DNA of 64,000 bases from Bradysia coprophila. Its lineage: Eukaryota; Arthropoda; Insecta; Diptera; Sciaridae. Position numbers and translations under genes: made by a program. The notes under the pieces were generated by a model. It ran no database searches. It had not been told where the DNA came from and saw nothing but the letters and a program-made list of their open reading frames with translations. The first letter of the stretch is position 1. The number at the start of each line of letters is the position of its first letter. Below, one piece after another: positions 36,101 through 47,545 of the stretch. The DNA lies in NCBI RefSeq assembly GCF_014529535.1, contig NW_023503493.1:1054001-1118000 (forward strand), written 5' to 3'.

Positions 36101-39100
36101 GATAGCGATTTATTAGTCGACCAGGATGGAAAAAGAATATTAGCCCCGAATGCAGTGCCCAGTTTGTGTTTACCAATGTCATTTATCTGGGATCATTCAT
36201 ATCATGTGGTGGGTATAGATAATGTAACAATCTGAATAGTGTACACGATACCGATGTAATTTACATTCAAAATAGGTCGGTCCACCAAAAAAACGACATT
36301 TTAAGCGATTGAAGATAACTGGTCCAGGGGCTAACATCTCAGATGTAAGTTGAACCTGCATATTTCTTAAATATGTTTTAACTTTCGTTTGTATAGGATA
36401 ACATTGGAAATGAAATTGAAGTTGGCGCAGCCAGGCCAGACAAAAGTGCTAGTGTCGGTTCTTACAAAGACATGGAATTTTTACGGTCGTTGGAAGAGAA
36501 AATACTTCAACAGAAAAAGGTATTTAAATTTATTGCAGTTAAACGACTAAGTTCAAAATACGATGTAACCCACATGCCTTATTCCTTACCGAAAAACCGA
36601 TCCCGATCCAAAAATGAAACCTGTAATTTATAGCATGTCCACCTTCCACGTATTTTAGTCGATCGTTTCAAGTGATTATCTTTACGTACTCAAAACTGAA
36701 CCTTTTCCTAATAGTTTGCGATGTAAAAATAACGTTTCAATGTTTGCTGAAATGGACTCAAAAAAGTTTTGTCATCAGCGTTTTGCACACTAATAAGAGT
36801 ACTTATCACTGAAGGAAGCTGCTAAACCTCAGAATAAAAATAAAATTCTTTTGAGCTGTAGTGAAGTGGACGACGACACAAGAAGTTAAGTATGGTTTCC
36901 ACTCAACAAAAAGCATTCCGTGAGAGAGCGAATTATCAAATAAACAAAGCAAAAATGAAAATAAATCAATTTTGTCTTTCACACGGAGTACTTTTTTGGT
37001 TAGTGGAAATTAAGCATGTAATGTATTGAACATGTCGCATAAACCTAAAATTTTAAAATAAATAGTAATAAAAAGAGTGTTTTGATATCAAAATTTATAA
37101 TTTTAAGCGTCATATTTGACCGCTAGCCAGCAATAATAACAACCAAGACCTAATATTTGAGAACGGATTCACAAAGATTCCTTAAAATTCTCAAAGATTA
37201 GCAAAAAGAAAATTTCGGTGTTTTTAGGTAATCTCTTCAGGTTTATCAAATATTAGGCCTTGATAACGACTCACCCCTATATACGACTTAAATTTGAACT
37301 GCCAAACTTTATTTAAACGGAATAAAACAGAAGCATTATGGAAGATGTTAACTAATTAAGGAAAATCAACATTCTCATATTGCAACATTAGTTGTAGCAT
37401 CATTGATTCTTAGGATTTCAACGATATCAATAAACAAACAAATTAAAAATCAAAATTCTTTTCGTTTAAAAATTCCCTAAGATGTTTGGTGATTAAATAA
37501 AGCCAATTCAGTAATACCTACAACCGGTCCACAATGGTCGAAATGAAATTGTGATTATTTGACTCTTTCGTATCACAATAAATTGACCTTTAAATATAGT
37601 CGTCAACAATGGATATAGAAGCATTATATTGTTAACTGGAAATGCAAAAATGTGCACTGAGCTCGCTATCTCTAAGAATATTATCGTGGTACACCACTCA
37701 ATAGCCTAATGTCTCCACTGGACCATTTTTTTAAATTTCCATTGGTACTAGGAAGTACGATCCTTTACACATGTTTGTTGACCCTTACAAGTTATTAACC
37801 GATTGACCAATTTTAATGGTTTTCAAATCTTCTGTGAAATTTTTAGAGAACTAATTTATATGAATTAACTAAAAAAAGAATTCTGACCCGACTAAAAATT
37901 CAAATTATTAAGCGTATCCTTTGATTCTTATTTAGGAAAACTTGGCACTATCACGGAGACTAAAGAATAAAACCGCACAATTGAAAAGACTTCAACGGAA
38001 ATCGAAAACTCACAAATTAGACGATGGTCAAGTGTTGGCATATCTCAGTAATGTTAAAAAGTACAGCAGTGCTCAAATTCAGTTTACCGAGATGCAACTT
38101 CGAAATTCTAGTCGAAATCCTCACGGTCGAAGATATAAACCGAAAGAGAAGAGTATGTGTTTGGCCATGTACAAAAGTGGACCTAGATCATACCGGTTTA
38201 AGGAAAACAACAAAATCATGGTGCTTCCATCTTTAAGCACTCTGACCCGGCATAGTGCGAAGATGATCTTTCGTACAGGTATCGTACCCCAGCTATTTTC
38301 GTTTATAAAAGAAAAAGTGAAGGATTGGACGGAAAAGGAACTATTATGTTCCTTTGGCTTTGATGAGACTGCGTTGAAGTCAATACTGGAATACAGCAGC
38401 ACCGATGATGAAATTATTGGATTCGTTGAAATGGGTGGAATCAGGCGACCCATTTTTGCAACGCACTCATTAACCTTTATGGTACGAGGCATATACCGTC
38501 CATTCAAACAACCGGTAGCTTATTTTTACACCCACGGTCTGAAGTCACATGAATTGGCTGAGCTCATCTTACTTGTGTTAGAGGCTGTTTTTTCCACTGG
38601 TAAGTGTTTAGGTATTTTCGGAATTGGAAAAAGTTGCACAATCTGTAGAGAGCGATTCTTTTGAATTTCGACTGACCGAAATCGGCGCTATTTTAATAAA
38701 AAATATCTCAGACTGGTTTCGGTGCCAAGTCGAAATTCAAAAGACTCACTCCGATTATTTTAAAAGACAGCATCCGCGAACGTACTCTGGTGCACCTATG
38801 GAAGTAAAACTATTTTTTAAATTTCAGGCCTCAATGTTATACATTCTGTGAGCGACCAGGTGGTAACCAACGAATCAGCTATACATCGCTTGATGGATCG
38901 CCACTTTGTAAGATCTCCCGGTTGTTTGTTAAAATACAAGGTTTGTGACAAAACTATAATACACGGTTACGATGCACCACATTGGCTTAAAGTTGTCCGC
39001 AACAACTTGCAAGTCAAAAACTTCAAACATTTTATAAGTGAACGATGGAACATATCAACCCCAAAAATTTACGGAAAATCACAAGTGGCTTCATGGGATG

Positions 39101-42100
39101 ACGTCGAAAGCGTTTATGATCAAGACAAAACTGGATGCCCCCGTCTCTTGCCAAACATAAACGGTGAACACATAAAGCCGGAGAGACTTAAAATGAAAGT
39201 TTGTGTAGCAACTCAAGTTTTCAGTCAAAAATATAGCAACGTCATGGAGGACTTCGCGGACAGGAAACTCATACGAGACAGCTCGCGCGAAACTGCTCGA
39301 ATGTTACTATTTTTCAATGACTTGTTCGATAGCGTGAACGGATCTGGTCCAGCGCAAATTGCGAGACTGAAAGGATCCATAAATGAACGTTCAGTCCATT
39401 TTGTATTTTGGGACTGGGCGTTATTCATGTTGTCGAAAATGGATTTCATCGATAAAGTATCGGGAGAAGTCAATCACCATTCAACAGTCATAAACAAGAT
39501 CCAGTCCACCATCAGAGGATACCAAGAAGTCACGAGGATATGTTTAAATAGTAATATAGAAGAAGTTTCTTTAAGGTATTTCAAGTTTTCAGTCTTAAAC
39601 ATATTTTGAGTCTAGTAAATACTCGGATGCCACACCTTCTAGTTTATGAATTCATCTCAATGAAAGTATAAAACGGTTATTGCCGATCAGCCACACACTC
39701 ACAAATTGTATCAATAATCTCTATGTCATAACAGTTCTATATTTCATTGCATTTTAGTGGGTTTTTTCGTTTACAGGATATAAGGAATTTTAGAAGGTGT
39801 GCAGTTGCATCTATATACAAATATTTATGTGAGGAACTATATTTGATCTTGAGCTTAAGTTTTTCAATATAGTTTCTGGTCTACATTAATATTCGTTCGT
39901 TTACTTGGGTTTCAGTGTATGTCTTTTCAATGTTCGTTATCGTGATTGTCTTTTGTAATATTTATAAACTGTGTCGTCTATTTGTTAATTCTTTGGCGTC
40001 ATTTTGACTTCAGTTAAATTTAATTTCTTAGAAACACGGACTCCGACGGATTAGAGAATTTCTTTGGATGCGTAAAGTCGTGTTGCCAAATAGCGTGCTC
40101 AGTAACGCCCCGGCAATTTCGTTCCGGCTACACAACAATGATTTTAAATAATCTCATGAACGCGAAGTCGACTTCTACGAACTGCGAACCGGACCATTCT
40201 GTAGCTCTCCTAGATGATGTACATGATCTCATTGAAAATCATATCTCCAATGTTCAAATGGAGAGCAATGAAACTCGAAACCAAGTCGAGGATTCGTGTT
40301 CTGATGTATTGTTTGACCCGGAATTCTCTGAAAATGAACTGAACTTTTTTGAATCACGGGCATCCGAAGAAACTGCTAGCATTGCGTGCTCAAAAATTTT
40401 AGAACGAATACATTGTGATAATTGCCGGCACTATTTACTAGCCGAATTTGAAAAAGATGAAATTGCAACTGCTTCAATCCCCAAATGGCCGTCGCCGAAT
40501 TTCATAGAAATATTTATAAAAATATTTGAGTTTTCACTTCAATCGATTCCATTTGGAGCATCGGAAAAATCTCTCAAGAAGTTTGTTATCGATGGCTTCG
40601 AAGTGAAAAATGAAATTAGTGAGTTAACCATAATCGGCTGTGCCGATCACAACGAAGAAGTTAAGAATATGCTTCTTGAAATAGCTGTAATCTATGCCAT
40701 AAGAATTTTTTGTAAAAATATTAATGATATACTCAGAGGAAAAATCAAGGAACTTCCACCCAACCCTAATTCTATTCAGGAATTAGCCAGTACGTTTTAT
40801 TTAAAGAAGACCCGCATCCGTAAGCACTCTGATATATTTAAAACTTAAATTTTATTTTCTTTTATAAATAATTTCTTTTTAATTTGTTCATTTTTAAATC
40901 TTTTAAAACATTTCAATCCTTTTTATAAAACAAAAAATTATCAATTTTAACATTTTTATCTTTTTTTTTAACTTTTTAAACTAATAAAAAAATTGAAGTA
41001 TTGGGAAGTTTGAAATAATGGAACTAAAAATAAAAATTTAACTTAAATATGATTGAAAAGACTTACTCAACTTTGTATATTTTTTCGAACGAATTGTAAA
41101 ATTAGATTTGTAAAACTTTTATAACTTTGAACTGTAAAAAATAAAAATGTCTGGGATATATTATAATCTGATTTTTCATTCGGTTCAGAAGTCTTCCCTG
41201 GCCCTTGAGGAAACTTAAAATTTTCCGTATAAAAAATAATCTCAGAAAAATTTAGTCTAAAACAGATTGCTGGACAAAGTTGACAATAATATTTTCTCAA
41301 AGAAATTGAAACAATGTAATTGAATAACTGAATTCAAGACAAGCAATTCGAGTAATTATTGAGCCATTCATATTACTTTACATCCGCCTCCAAATTTTGT
41401 CCAATAGATTCATTAAATAAATATAAAACGATATTGGCTCGTTAACCATAATCACTGTGTTATCTTTAACAAGTCCATCGAATGATGGAAAACAAAATTA
41501 GCGAGTTAACCATAATCGTGGGGCCGAAAAGCATCTGCCGGTGTCCCTAAAAAAATAAACACAATTCGTTGACACAACTTTATATAAGAAAAATAACGAA
41601 ACAAGCAATCGAGAAACTAGACGATGACATACATGAACTTTTTAAATTTTCAACAAAATATTTGAGAAATGATCATCTAGATTTTGCTATATTTAAACAT
41701 TGTAGAACTGTATTATTTTACATTATTAATATCGTTAACAAGTTGGGCTCGTTCCGTATCACATCATATCTTTCATAATTTTCACAAAAACCTATAAATT
41801 TCCCACCGGATCAAATAATTTTCATTTAACAAAAATCACATTAATTTACTATTCCATTTAATTGAAATAAACCAAACTTGCAAGTGAATAAATTCAACAA
41901 CAACAACAACAACAAACAATTTTTTTTTCTATTTATTGAACACATTTTTATTGTTGGAGAAAGTTTTTTTTTGTAAATACGTAATGTCACAAATCCATAC
42001 ACATATCCAACTTCACCATGGTTTACTTTGATTTTTTGTTGCTCGAAACGAAAAGTGAGGTGACGCATCCGTGTAATCAACCCAGTTCCAACAACATTAT

Positions 42101-43927
42101 CACTCCAAACGTCACGGATGCAACATAACAAATCTTATCGTAGCTTCACACATCGACGTATCGAATTTCTTTTGTTCTGTTCACGCCGTAAGTGCGGCCG
42201 AAATTCAAAATGGAAATTGTGCGAAATTTCTTTTTTTTTGTCTCTCACAGCACTTTTTTGTTAAGAGGAAACTAAGCATAACGCAGCGTCATTTTCATAC
42301 AAGGAAGCGTTGAAATCAGAGAAATTATAAGTTAACGAGATATGAGGAGATTGTGAATGACAGTTGGCTCCTATGGGAGAGAATTACATACAAAATTGGT
42401 TCCATTCTCTCGCGCACCAACCTATCATTTCTCTGGTTGAAATGTATTTTTCGGTTCACTTTTTCGGACTCGTTTACTTTTTCATCGACTCGTTCACTTG
42501 AAATTCAAATTTCAGACACACTTACGGCGGGAATTTCAAATATGACATTTAGAACAAAAGAAATTCGATACGTACGTCGTGTGTGAGGCCAGCTATAGTC
42601 ATGCAAAACTTGGGCTCTGTAAAGTTTGTGATCGGCTTAGTGTTCGCGTTACTTTCAGCATTGATGTACTTCGGTTGGAACTAAATTAGATAACAATTTT
42701 GTGATAAACTCAAGCTCTCCAACGTGTTTTTTTACTGTGCCCACACACAACGACGCGAGGGTGACAGACGCGAAATTTTTCTTTTGTTCTTTGACATTAG
42801 GACAATAGAAAAATTTCGCATCTGTCACTTTCGCGTCGTTGTGTTTGGAAACAGTTAGGACCTAGTTTCGGTAGCTGTCTTTTCGACAAAGGTTTGTACA
42901 TCCGAGACGAAGCCAACACTTGTTGAAAAGACAGTTACCAAAGCTTGTTCATCTGTTGTTTCAGAATTAATGAATTACGTACCGTAATGTGTGTCTGCTT
43001 TATTGCCTGCCCCATGAAAAAGTTGATTTTCATAAAAGAAATCACGTGAATAATGAACCGAACACATTCGGTAATGAACCATTTTCGCAGGGGGCGAACT
43101 GCTATGTAATGGTCAACTTTCTGACGGGGTAGACGGTAAAGACTCATTTTTTATAATTCACCTAACTTTACAGTATACCCTCACGCTTTAAAACGTTTTT
43201 AAGTGTATGTTACCTTCTCGTCCACAATGATCAGCACATATTTGAGTCTGCCCATTAAAATTCGATAGAAGCGATTGACGACCATCATCGAGCCACAGTA
43301 GTACATCGCCGTTGATAGGGTCGAAAATAAATTGATGTAAATGGACGTGAAATAACAGAAAACCAACAAAACGTAATCCAAGTACAAAGTTCTGTACACG
43401 TAACAACTTATCGAACTAATAATCACCACCACTTGCATCCACCCTAAAATCTGTCTATTTCGCAACTGTCTCACTAGTTTTTCATCTTCAAACGGTTCAC
43501 ACTGCAAAAACTTTTCAAAATTCGATTTTGCGGTGAAAATCTGATTCAACAAAAGAATCAGCTCGTCTCGATGGACCCACTGGATGTAGATGTTGATCAC
43601 AATTTTAATGAAATTGTAGTAGAACAAAATGTATTCCACAATGTATTCGATAGTCTTCCCCTGGTACGGAACATATCCTTGCGATAGTTGCCAATCGCAA
43701 AATAATGCGATGGCAACGACACAGGCACAAGTCAATCCACTTGATATTGTTGCGGCTGATGATGAAGAAATTGATTTTCTTTTCGGATCGTACGTATACG
43801 GAGCCAATCCGTTGATTTTCAATATTTTGTATACCAACTGAACGGTGGTGGGAATGAAAGTACTGTGCATGTTAGGGTCTGTGCTGAGAATGTCCTTTGC
43901 GACAGAAAAAATTTCTTGGTCAAACAA
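33122..43927 (-). CDS. Gustatory receptor A, 6 exons, about 421 aa, with transposase gene in intron 1
   Basis: Exons (minus): 43214-43927, 34678-34824, 33591-33752, 33469-33537, 33268-33357, 33122-33205. Every intron is phase 0 and the total is 1266 nt. Exon 1 holds several hydrophobic helices and the NGLAPYTYD start region. Exon 2 reads DTIILLKHIQQFFAVQ plus a TM segment. Exon 3 reads AAIGFALFHWIDFYCVASA. Exon 5 starts IEILSLQLLDQ. Exon 6 has SYLAILIQFE, the insect Gr signature (TYhhhhhQF). Exon sizes 162/69/90 agree with the paralogues B and D. Family role: seven-TM ligand-gated cation channel in chemosensory neurons, with inverted topology. The ligand cannot be inferred. An alternative start is ATG at 43870. 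Intron 1 spans 34825-43213 and contains a plus-strand P-type transposase gene and MITEs. No broken exon is seen, so the gene may still be functional if the 8.4-kb intron is spliced. Confidence 0.85.
34458..34590. mobile_element. Palindromic MITE in gustatory receptor A intron 1
   Basis: CGTAACTTGACAGTTGTCAC and its complement around 34525. A related broken copy (TTCGTAACTTGACAGTTG, GTCAAGTAACGAATTC) is at 33868-33930. Confidence 0.7.
35939..40848 (+). CDS. THAP-domain P-element-type transposase, 6 exons, about 896 aa, uninterrupted
   Basis: Exons: 35939-36208, 36276-36344, 36397-36519, 37936-38599, 38828-39575, 40032-40848. Phases join and the total is 2691 nt. Residues 1-80 form a THAP zinc finger: C5, C10, W31, C49-x2-H52 and the AVPSL box at 72-76. 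A coiled coil follows (about 135-180). The transposase core has FGFDETALK (D297), SVSDQVVTNE (D385), HGYDAPHWLKVVRNNL and SDGLENFFGCVKS (E633), the conserved blocks of P-element/THAP9 transposases with an RNase H-like fold. Length resembles THAP9 (about 900) more than canonical P transposase (about 750). The first donor (36209) is the least certain. No frameshift or stop is seen in any exon. It lies antisense within intron 1 of gustatory receptor A. I could not find terminal inverted repeats or an 8-bp target duplication, so active element versus domesticated gene is open. Confidence 0.88.
41420..41535 (+). pseudogene. Echo of the transposase 3' coding segment
   Basis: The phrase GTTAACCATAATC with flanking similarity (TCGAATGATGGAAAACAAAATTAG, shortened here to its key part AAAATTAGCGAGTTAACC) occurs at about 41437 and 41500. 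It resembles codons at about 40597-40650 of the transposase last exon (ATTAGTGAGTTAACCATAAT). This suggests degenerate partial duplications of the transposase 3' end downstream of the gene. It is too short to assign more. Confidence 0.35.
42735..42857. mobile_element. MITE of the GACAGATGCGAAATTTT family, copy 3
   Basis: ACTGTGCCCACACACAACGA at the left and TCGTTGTGTTTGGAAACAGT at the right. Sits in intron 1 of gustatory receptor A. Confidence 0.75.
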
Positions 43928-44622
43928 CTGGTAAGAAGTGTACGAGGAAGTAGAAAAATGGCGCAGTTACAAAATGCAATGCCCTGCCCAATTATCAAAC
44001 ATGTATTTACTCGCTATCGGGCGGTTAATTTATTCGTGATTATTGAAAGTTCACACAAAGGCAATTCCACGGATAGCTAATTAGCTGGGCGAAAGAAAGC
44101 CGTCTACTTGTAATTGACAGTCTAAATAAACCCTCTTAGAAACAGCTAAGTCATTGACTATCGACAACGACGGCAAGAATAAGAGGGATGAGCTCTGCCA
44201 AGTTGTTTTTCTTATAATGTTAAAATGGAGCGCTGTGTTAAAGGCTAGTAGATATACACAAAGGAAGTGATAGATTTTGTTGCGATACGGTTGGATGGAG
44301 TCATTTGAAAAATAGCCTACCGAAATCGGATCGATTTTTTAGAGGAAACACTTTTATGTGTCTACACACGAATTGAACCCTAGAATCCAAAATCACTTTC
44401 AAACTTTTTTTCCGGCCACTGTGTCGTCAGTGCGAGGTGACCGAAATCTCAAAATTGCAATTTTCTTGCCAGTTTTTCTCCCACAAGTGACAAGGCACAT
44501 GACCGACTATGGTATCATTGGATAGCTGAGATCATGTATCTACGGGCCAACATGTGTTATGTGGGTTGTCGATGCCAGTAAGCATAGCTGTAGCCTCATT
44601 TTGCCGATATTTAACTTTCGAT

Positions 44623-44803
44623 ACAGAGAAATGATAAGTTTGTACGCCGGAACATTGGAATGACAGTTGGCTTCTATGGGAGAGAATATAAGAGAGTTAC
44701 GTACAAATTCTCTTCCATTCTCTCACATGGAAGCCAACTGTTATTCCAATGTTCCTTCTATCTCGCCACAGGCGTACCAGCTTATGATTTCTCTGTTTCG
44801 ATA
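44623..44803. mobile_element. MITE of the CAGAGAAATG family, copy 3
   Basis: CAGAGAAATGATAAGTTTGT to ATGATTTCTCTG with inner ACAGTTGGCTTCTATGGGAG mirrored. Between gustatory receptors A and B. Copy 2 at 42318-42436 is similar but shorter. Confidence 0.8.
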
Positions 44804-45059
44804 AAAAAAAGTCTGCTCACACATCACTCTGTCTCAGCTTTCTAACGATACCTCACATGCGTGAGTAGAAACAATTGCCCAAAAACACTTACAGTGGAAG
44901 TGTGACGCAAGTCCTGTTATCCACTTACAAAAGAACTGATATCGGTGTAGGTGACGCTTACAGATTCGACACGCAAAAAGGTGCAGTTTGAATGAAATAT
45001 TCTTCTGTAACTTTCTCTTTGATCTGAACCTTCCATTTGACGAAATTTGATCATTTGTC

Positions 45060-45240
45060 GAAATACAAAAATTTCAGAAAAATCGAAAATTTGACGAAAA
45101 TCGAAAATTTGACGAAAATAGAAAATTTAACGAAAATTGAAAACTTGACAAAAATTGACGAAAATTTAAAATTTGACGAAAATCGAAAATATGACGAAAA
45201 TTGAAAACTTGACGAAAATCGAAAAATTGGTGAAAATAAC
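45060..45240. repeat. Short 18-bp minisatellite related to the fold-back arrays
   Basis: About nine degenerate GAAAATTTGACGAAAATC units. Beside it at 44890-44985 are isolated fold-back boxes (GTGACGCAAGTCC, ACTGATATCGGTGTAGGTGA). Confidence 0.8.
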
Positions 45241-45470
45241 CAAATTTTTTCAGTTGCCCAACCTACTCTGAAAGTGACCAAATATTTCTAGCTGCCCAAC
45301 ATACCCCAAAAGTGACCCAATTTTTCTAATTGCCCAACATCTAAACCATATTATTCAAAAATTTTGAATTTTGAAATTTCTATCAAATTACAACCAACTT
45401 CACAACAATCATCACAAAATGGCGGTTCATTTTTATATGAGAGAAATTGTTCCGAAAATTAATTAATTAA

Positions 45471-47464
45471 TCAGTCAAAAACACTCAAAAGAGTAAAAGT
45501 GACGCAAGTCCCTGTGCATACTTCCAAAACAACTGATATCGCTGGAGGTGACGCATTCTCCGCTTGTACGCAAAAACTGTAACAGGAAAAATTTGACCAA
45601 AGAAATTCTAGAAACAAAATTTAACCAAAAAAAATTTTGCGTCACAAAGTGGCAGATGATTCGGACGCATTGGGACGTATTCTTGCCTATTTTAAAAAAT
45701 TTCTTAAAAGTACTTTACAAGTACAACATATGCCACTTGTGACGCAAAATTTTTTTGGTAAAATTTTGTTTCTAGAATTTCTTTGGTCAAATTTTTGCTG
45801 TTACAGTTTTTGCGTACAAGCGCAGAATGCGTCACCTCCAGCGATATCAGTTGTTTTGGAAGTATGCACAGGGACTTGCGTCACTTTTACTCTTTTGAGT
45901 GTTTTTGACTGATATCAGTTCTTTTGGAAGAATTAGTAGATTGAAAAAATTGAAAAAATTGAAAAAAAATTGAAAAGAAAATTAAAAAATTTGAAAGATT
46001 TGAAAAATTTGAAAAATTTGAAAAATTTGAAAAATTTGAAAAATTTGAAAAATTTGAAAAATTTGAAAAATTTGAAAAATTTGAAAAATTTGAAAAATTT
46101 GAAAAATTTGAAAAATTTGAAAAATTTGAAAAATTTGAAAAATTTAAAAAATTTAAAAAAAATTGAAAAATTTTGAAAATTTGAAAAATTTTTGAAAAAT
46201 TTTAAAAAATGTTGAAAAAATTTAAAAAATTTTGAAAAATTTAAAAAATTTTGAAAAATTTTAAAAATTTTGAAAAATTTTAAATTTTGAAAAATTTTAA
46301 ATTTTGAAAAATTTTAAAAATTTTGAAAAATTTTAAATTTTGAAAAATTTAAAATTTTGAAAAATTTAAAAATTTGAAAAAATTTAAAAAAATTTAAAAA
46401 TTTAAAAAATTTAAAGAATTTAAAAATTTAAAAAATTCTAAATTTAGGAAAAAAAATTGCGGCGAGCAGAGCTTACCAAATACCAAAACCGAACAAATTT
46501 GTTCTACCATACCCATCCACACACACACACACACTTAAAGGTGTTCTTATATGGGGCCTATATGGGAACTTCGAGGAGCCCTAGCTCCGAAACGAGGCCG
46601 GTTCCCCCCAAAAATTTTTTTCTGGAATGTCTTAGAATGACGACGAATGACTCCCAAAATTTCAACAAAATCTAAAGAAGACTTTAGAAGATAGGAAACA
46701 CGGACGGACGGACGGACGGACTAACAAAGTAACGTAGGATTTTTTCATTTCGATTAAAGTACTGAAATTGACCAAAATGTATGGAAATGGGGCTTCTTGG
46801 AAGATTTTTTGCGTGGCCAAATTTTAAGCTGCAAGAACGTGTGATAGCTCGTTGAACTCGTACGGACGCCTAGTTTTTTTTAATGGTAATTTGGAGTCAT
46901 TTGTCTTTGAATTGTAGAACTTCAATATTTGCTGTATTCTGCAGTCTACGAAAAAAAAAAAAATTAGAAATTTTTTCTAGTAATAGGACTTGCGTCACGG
47001 GCGCTATGCTAACGCGCGCCCATGATTCCACAAAATTCTGATTTTTTCTGGGATAATGATAAATGAAACTTGAGTTCTAATGGCCTGAATAAGGTTCCTG
47101 CACAGTTTTATGGAGATTGGCTGCGGATTTTCCGAGATCGGCCATCGAGAGATAAACAGAAACACACAAAGTAAGTTGAAAGATTTTGATTGTTTGGAGA
47201 ATGCCATTTTTTGTGGATTTGTAATGAAAGTGACGACTTGGAAAACGGAATATCTCCGGTTCCCGAGCACTTTGGTAGGCGTGTGATAGCTCAATTTCTT
47301 TTTATTTCAAGTGAGAATATTTTTAAAAAAATTTGGTTGCGATATTGGACATTTTGCGACAGTAGAATTCTCGCCTATACATAGTTGCCGCGTCACAAAA
47401 AAAATTCTTCCTTCTTTTTTTGGGGGTTTAGACTGCGTCAAGTCCTCCGCTACCGCTCCGGACA
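45471..47464 (-). mobile_element. Modular fold-back element, copy 4 (reverse orientation)
   Basis: Terminus TGTCCGGAGCGGTAGCGGAG on the minus strand at 47464. Then the common module (47010-47400, CGAGATCGGCCATCGAGAG), a tetranucleotide run GGACGGACGGACGGAC (46703), a GAAAAATTT-type array (45950-46440), and an inverted repeat 45471-45912 (TCAGTCAAAAACACTCAAAA, GCTGGAGGTGACGCATTCT). The end at 47464 falls in what should be the last exon of gustatory receptor B. Confidence 0.7.
45945..46445. repeat. 9-bp array (TTTGAAAAA) in fold-back copy 4
   Basis: About 17 perfect TTTGAAAAA units followed by diverged A/T-rich units. The divisible-by-three period makes a KNLKNL open frame that is not a gene. 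A shorter diverged version lies at 52450-52640. Confidence 0.9.
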
Positions 47465-47545
47465 TAATACTTCGCCTAAAATGAGTCTCGATTGTTGGAA
47501 TTTTCGTAATAAAATTGTGAGGTCAATGAATACAATGTCACTAAC

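Noticed and set aside
45970..46176. KNLKNL repeat frame
   Set aside because: Product of a 9-bp A/T array, not a gene.
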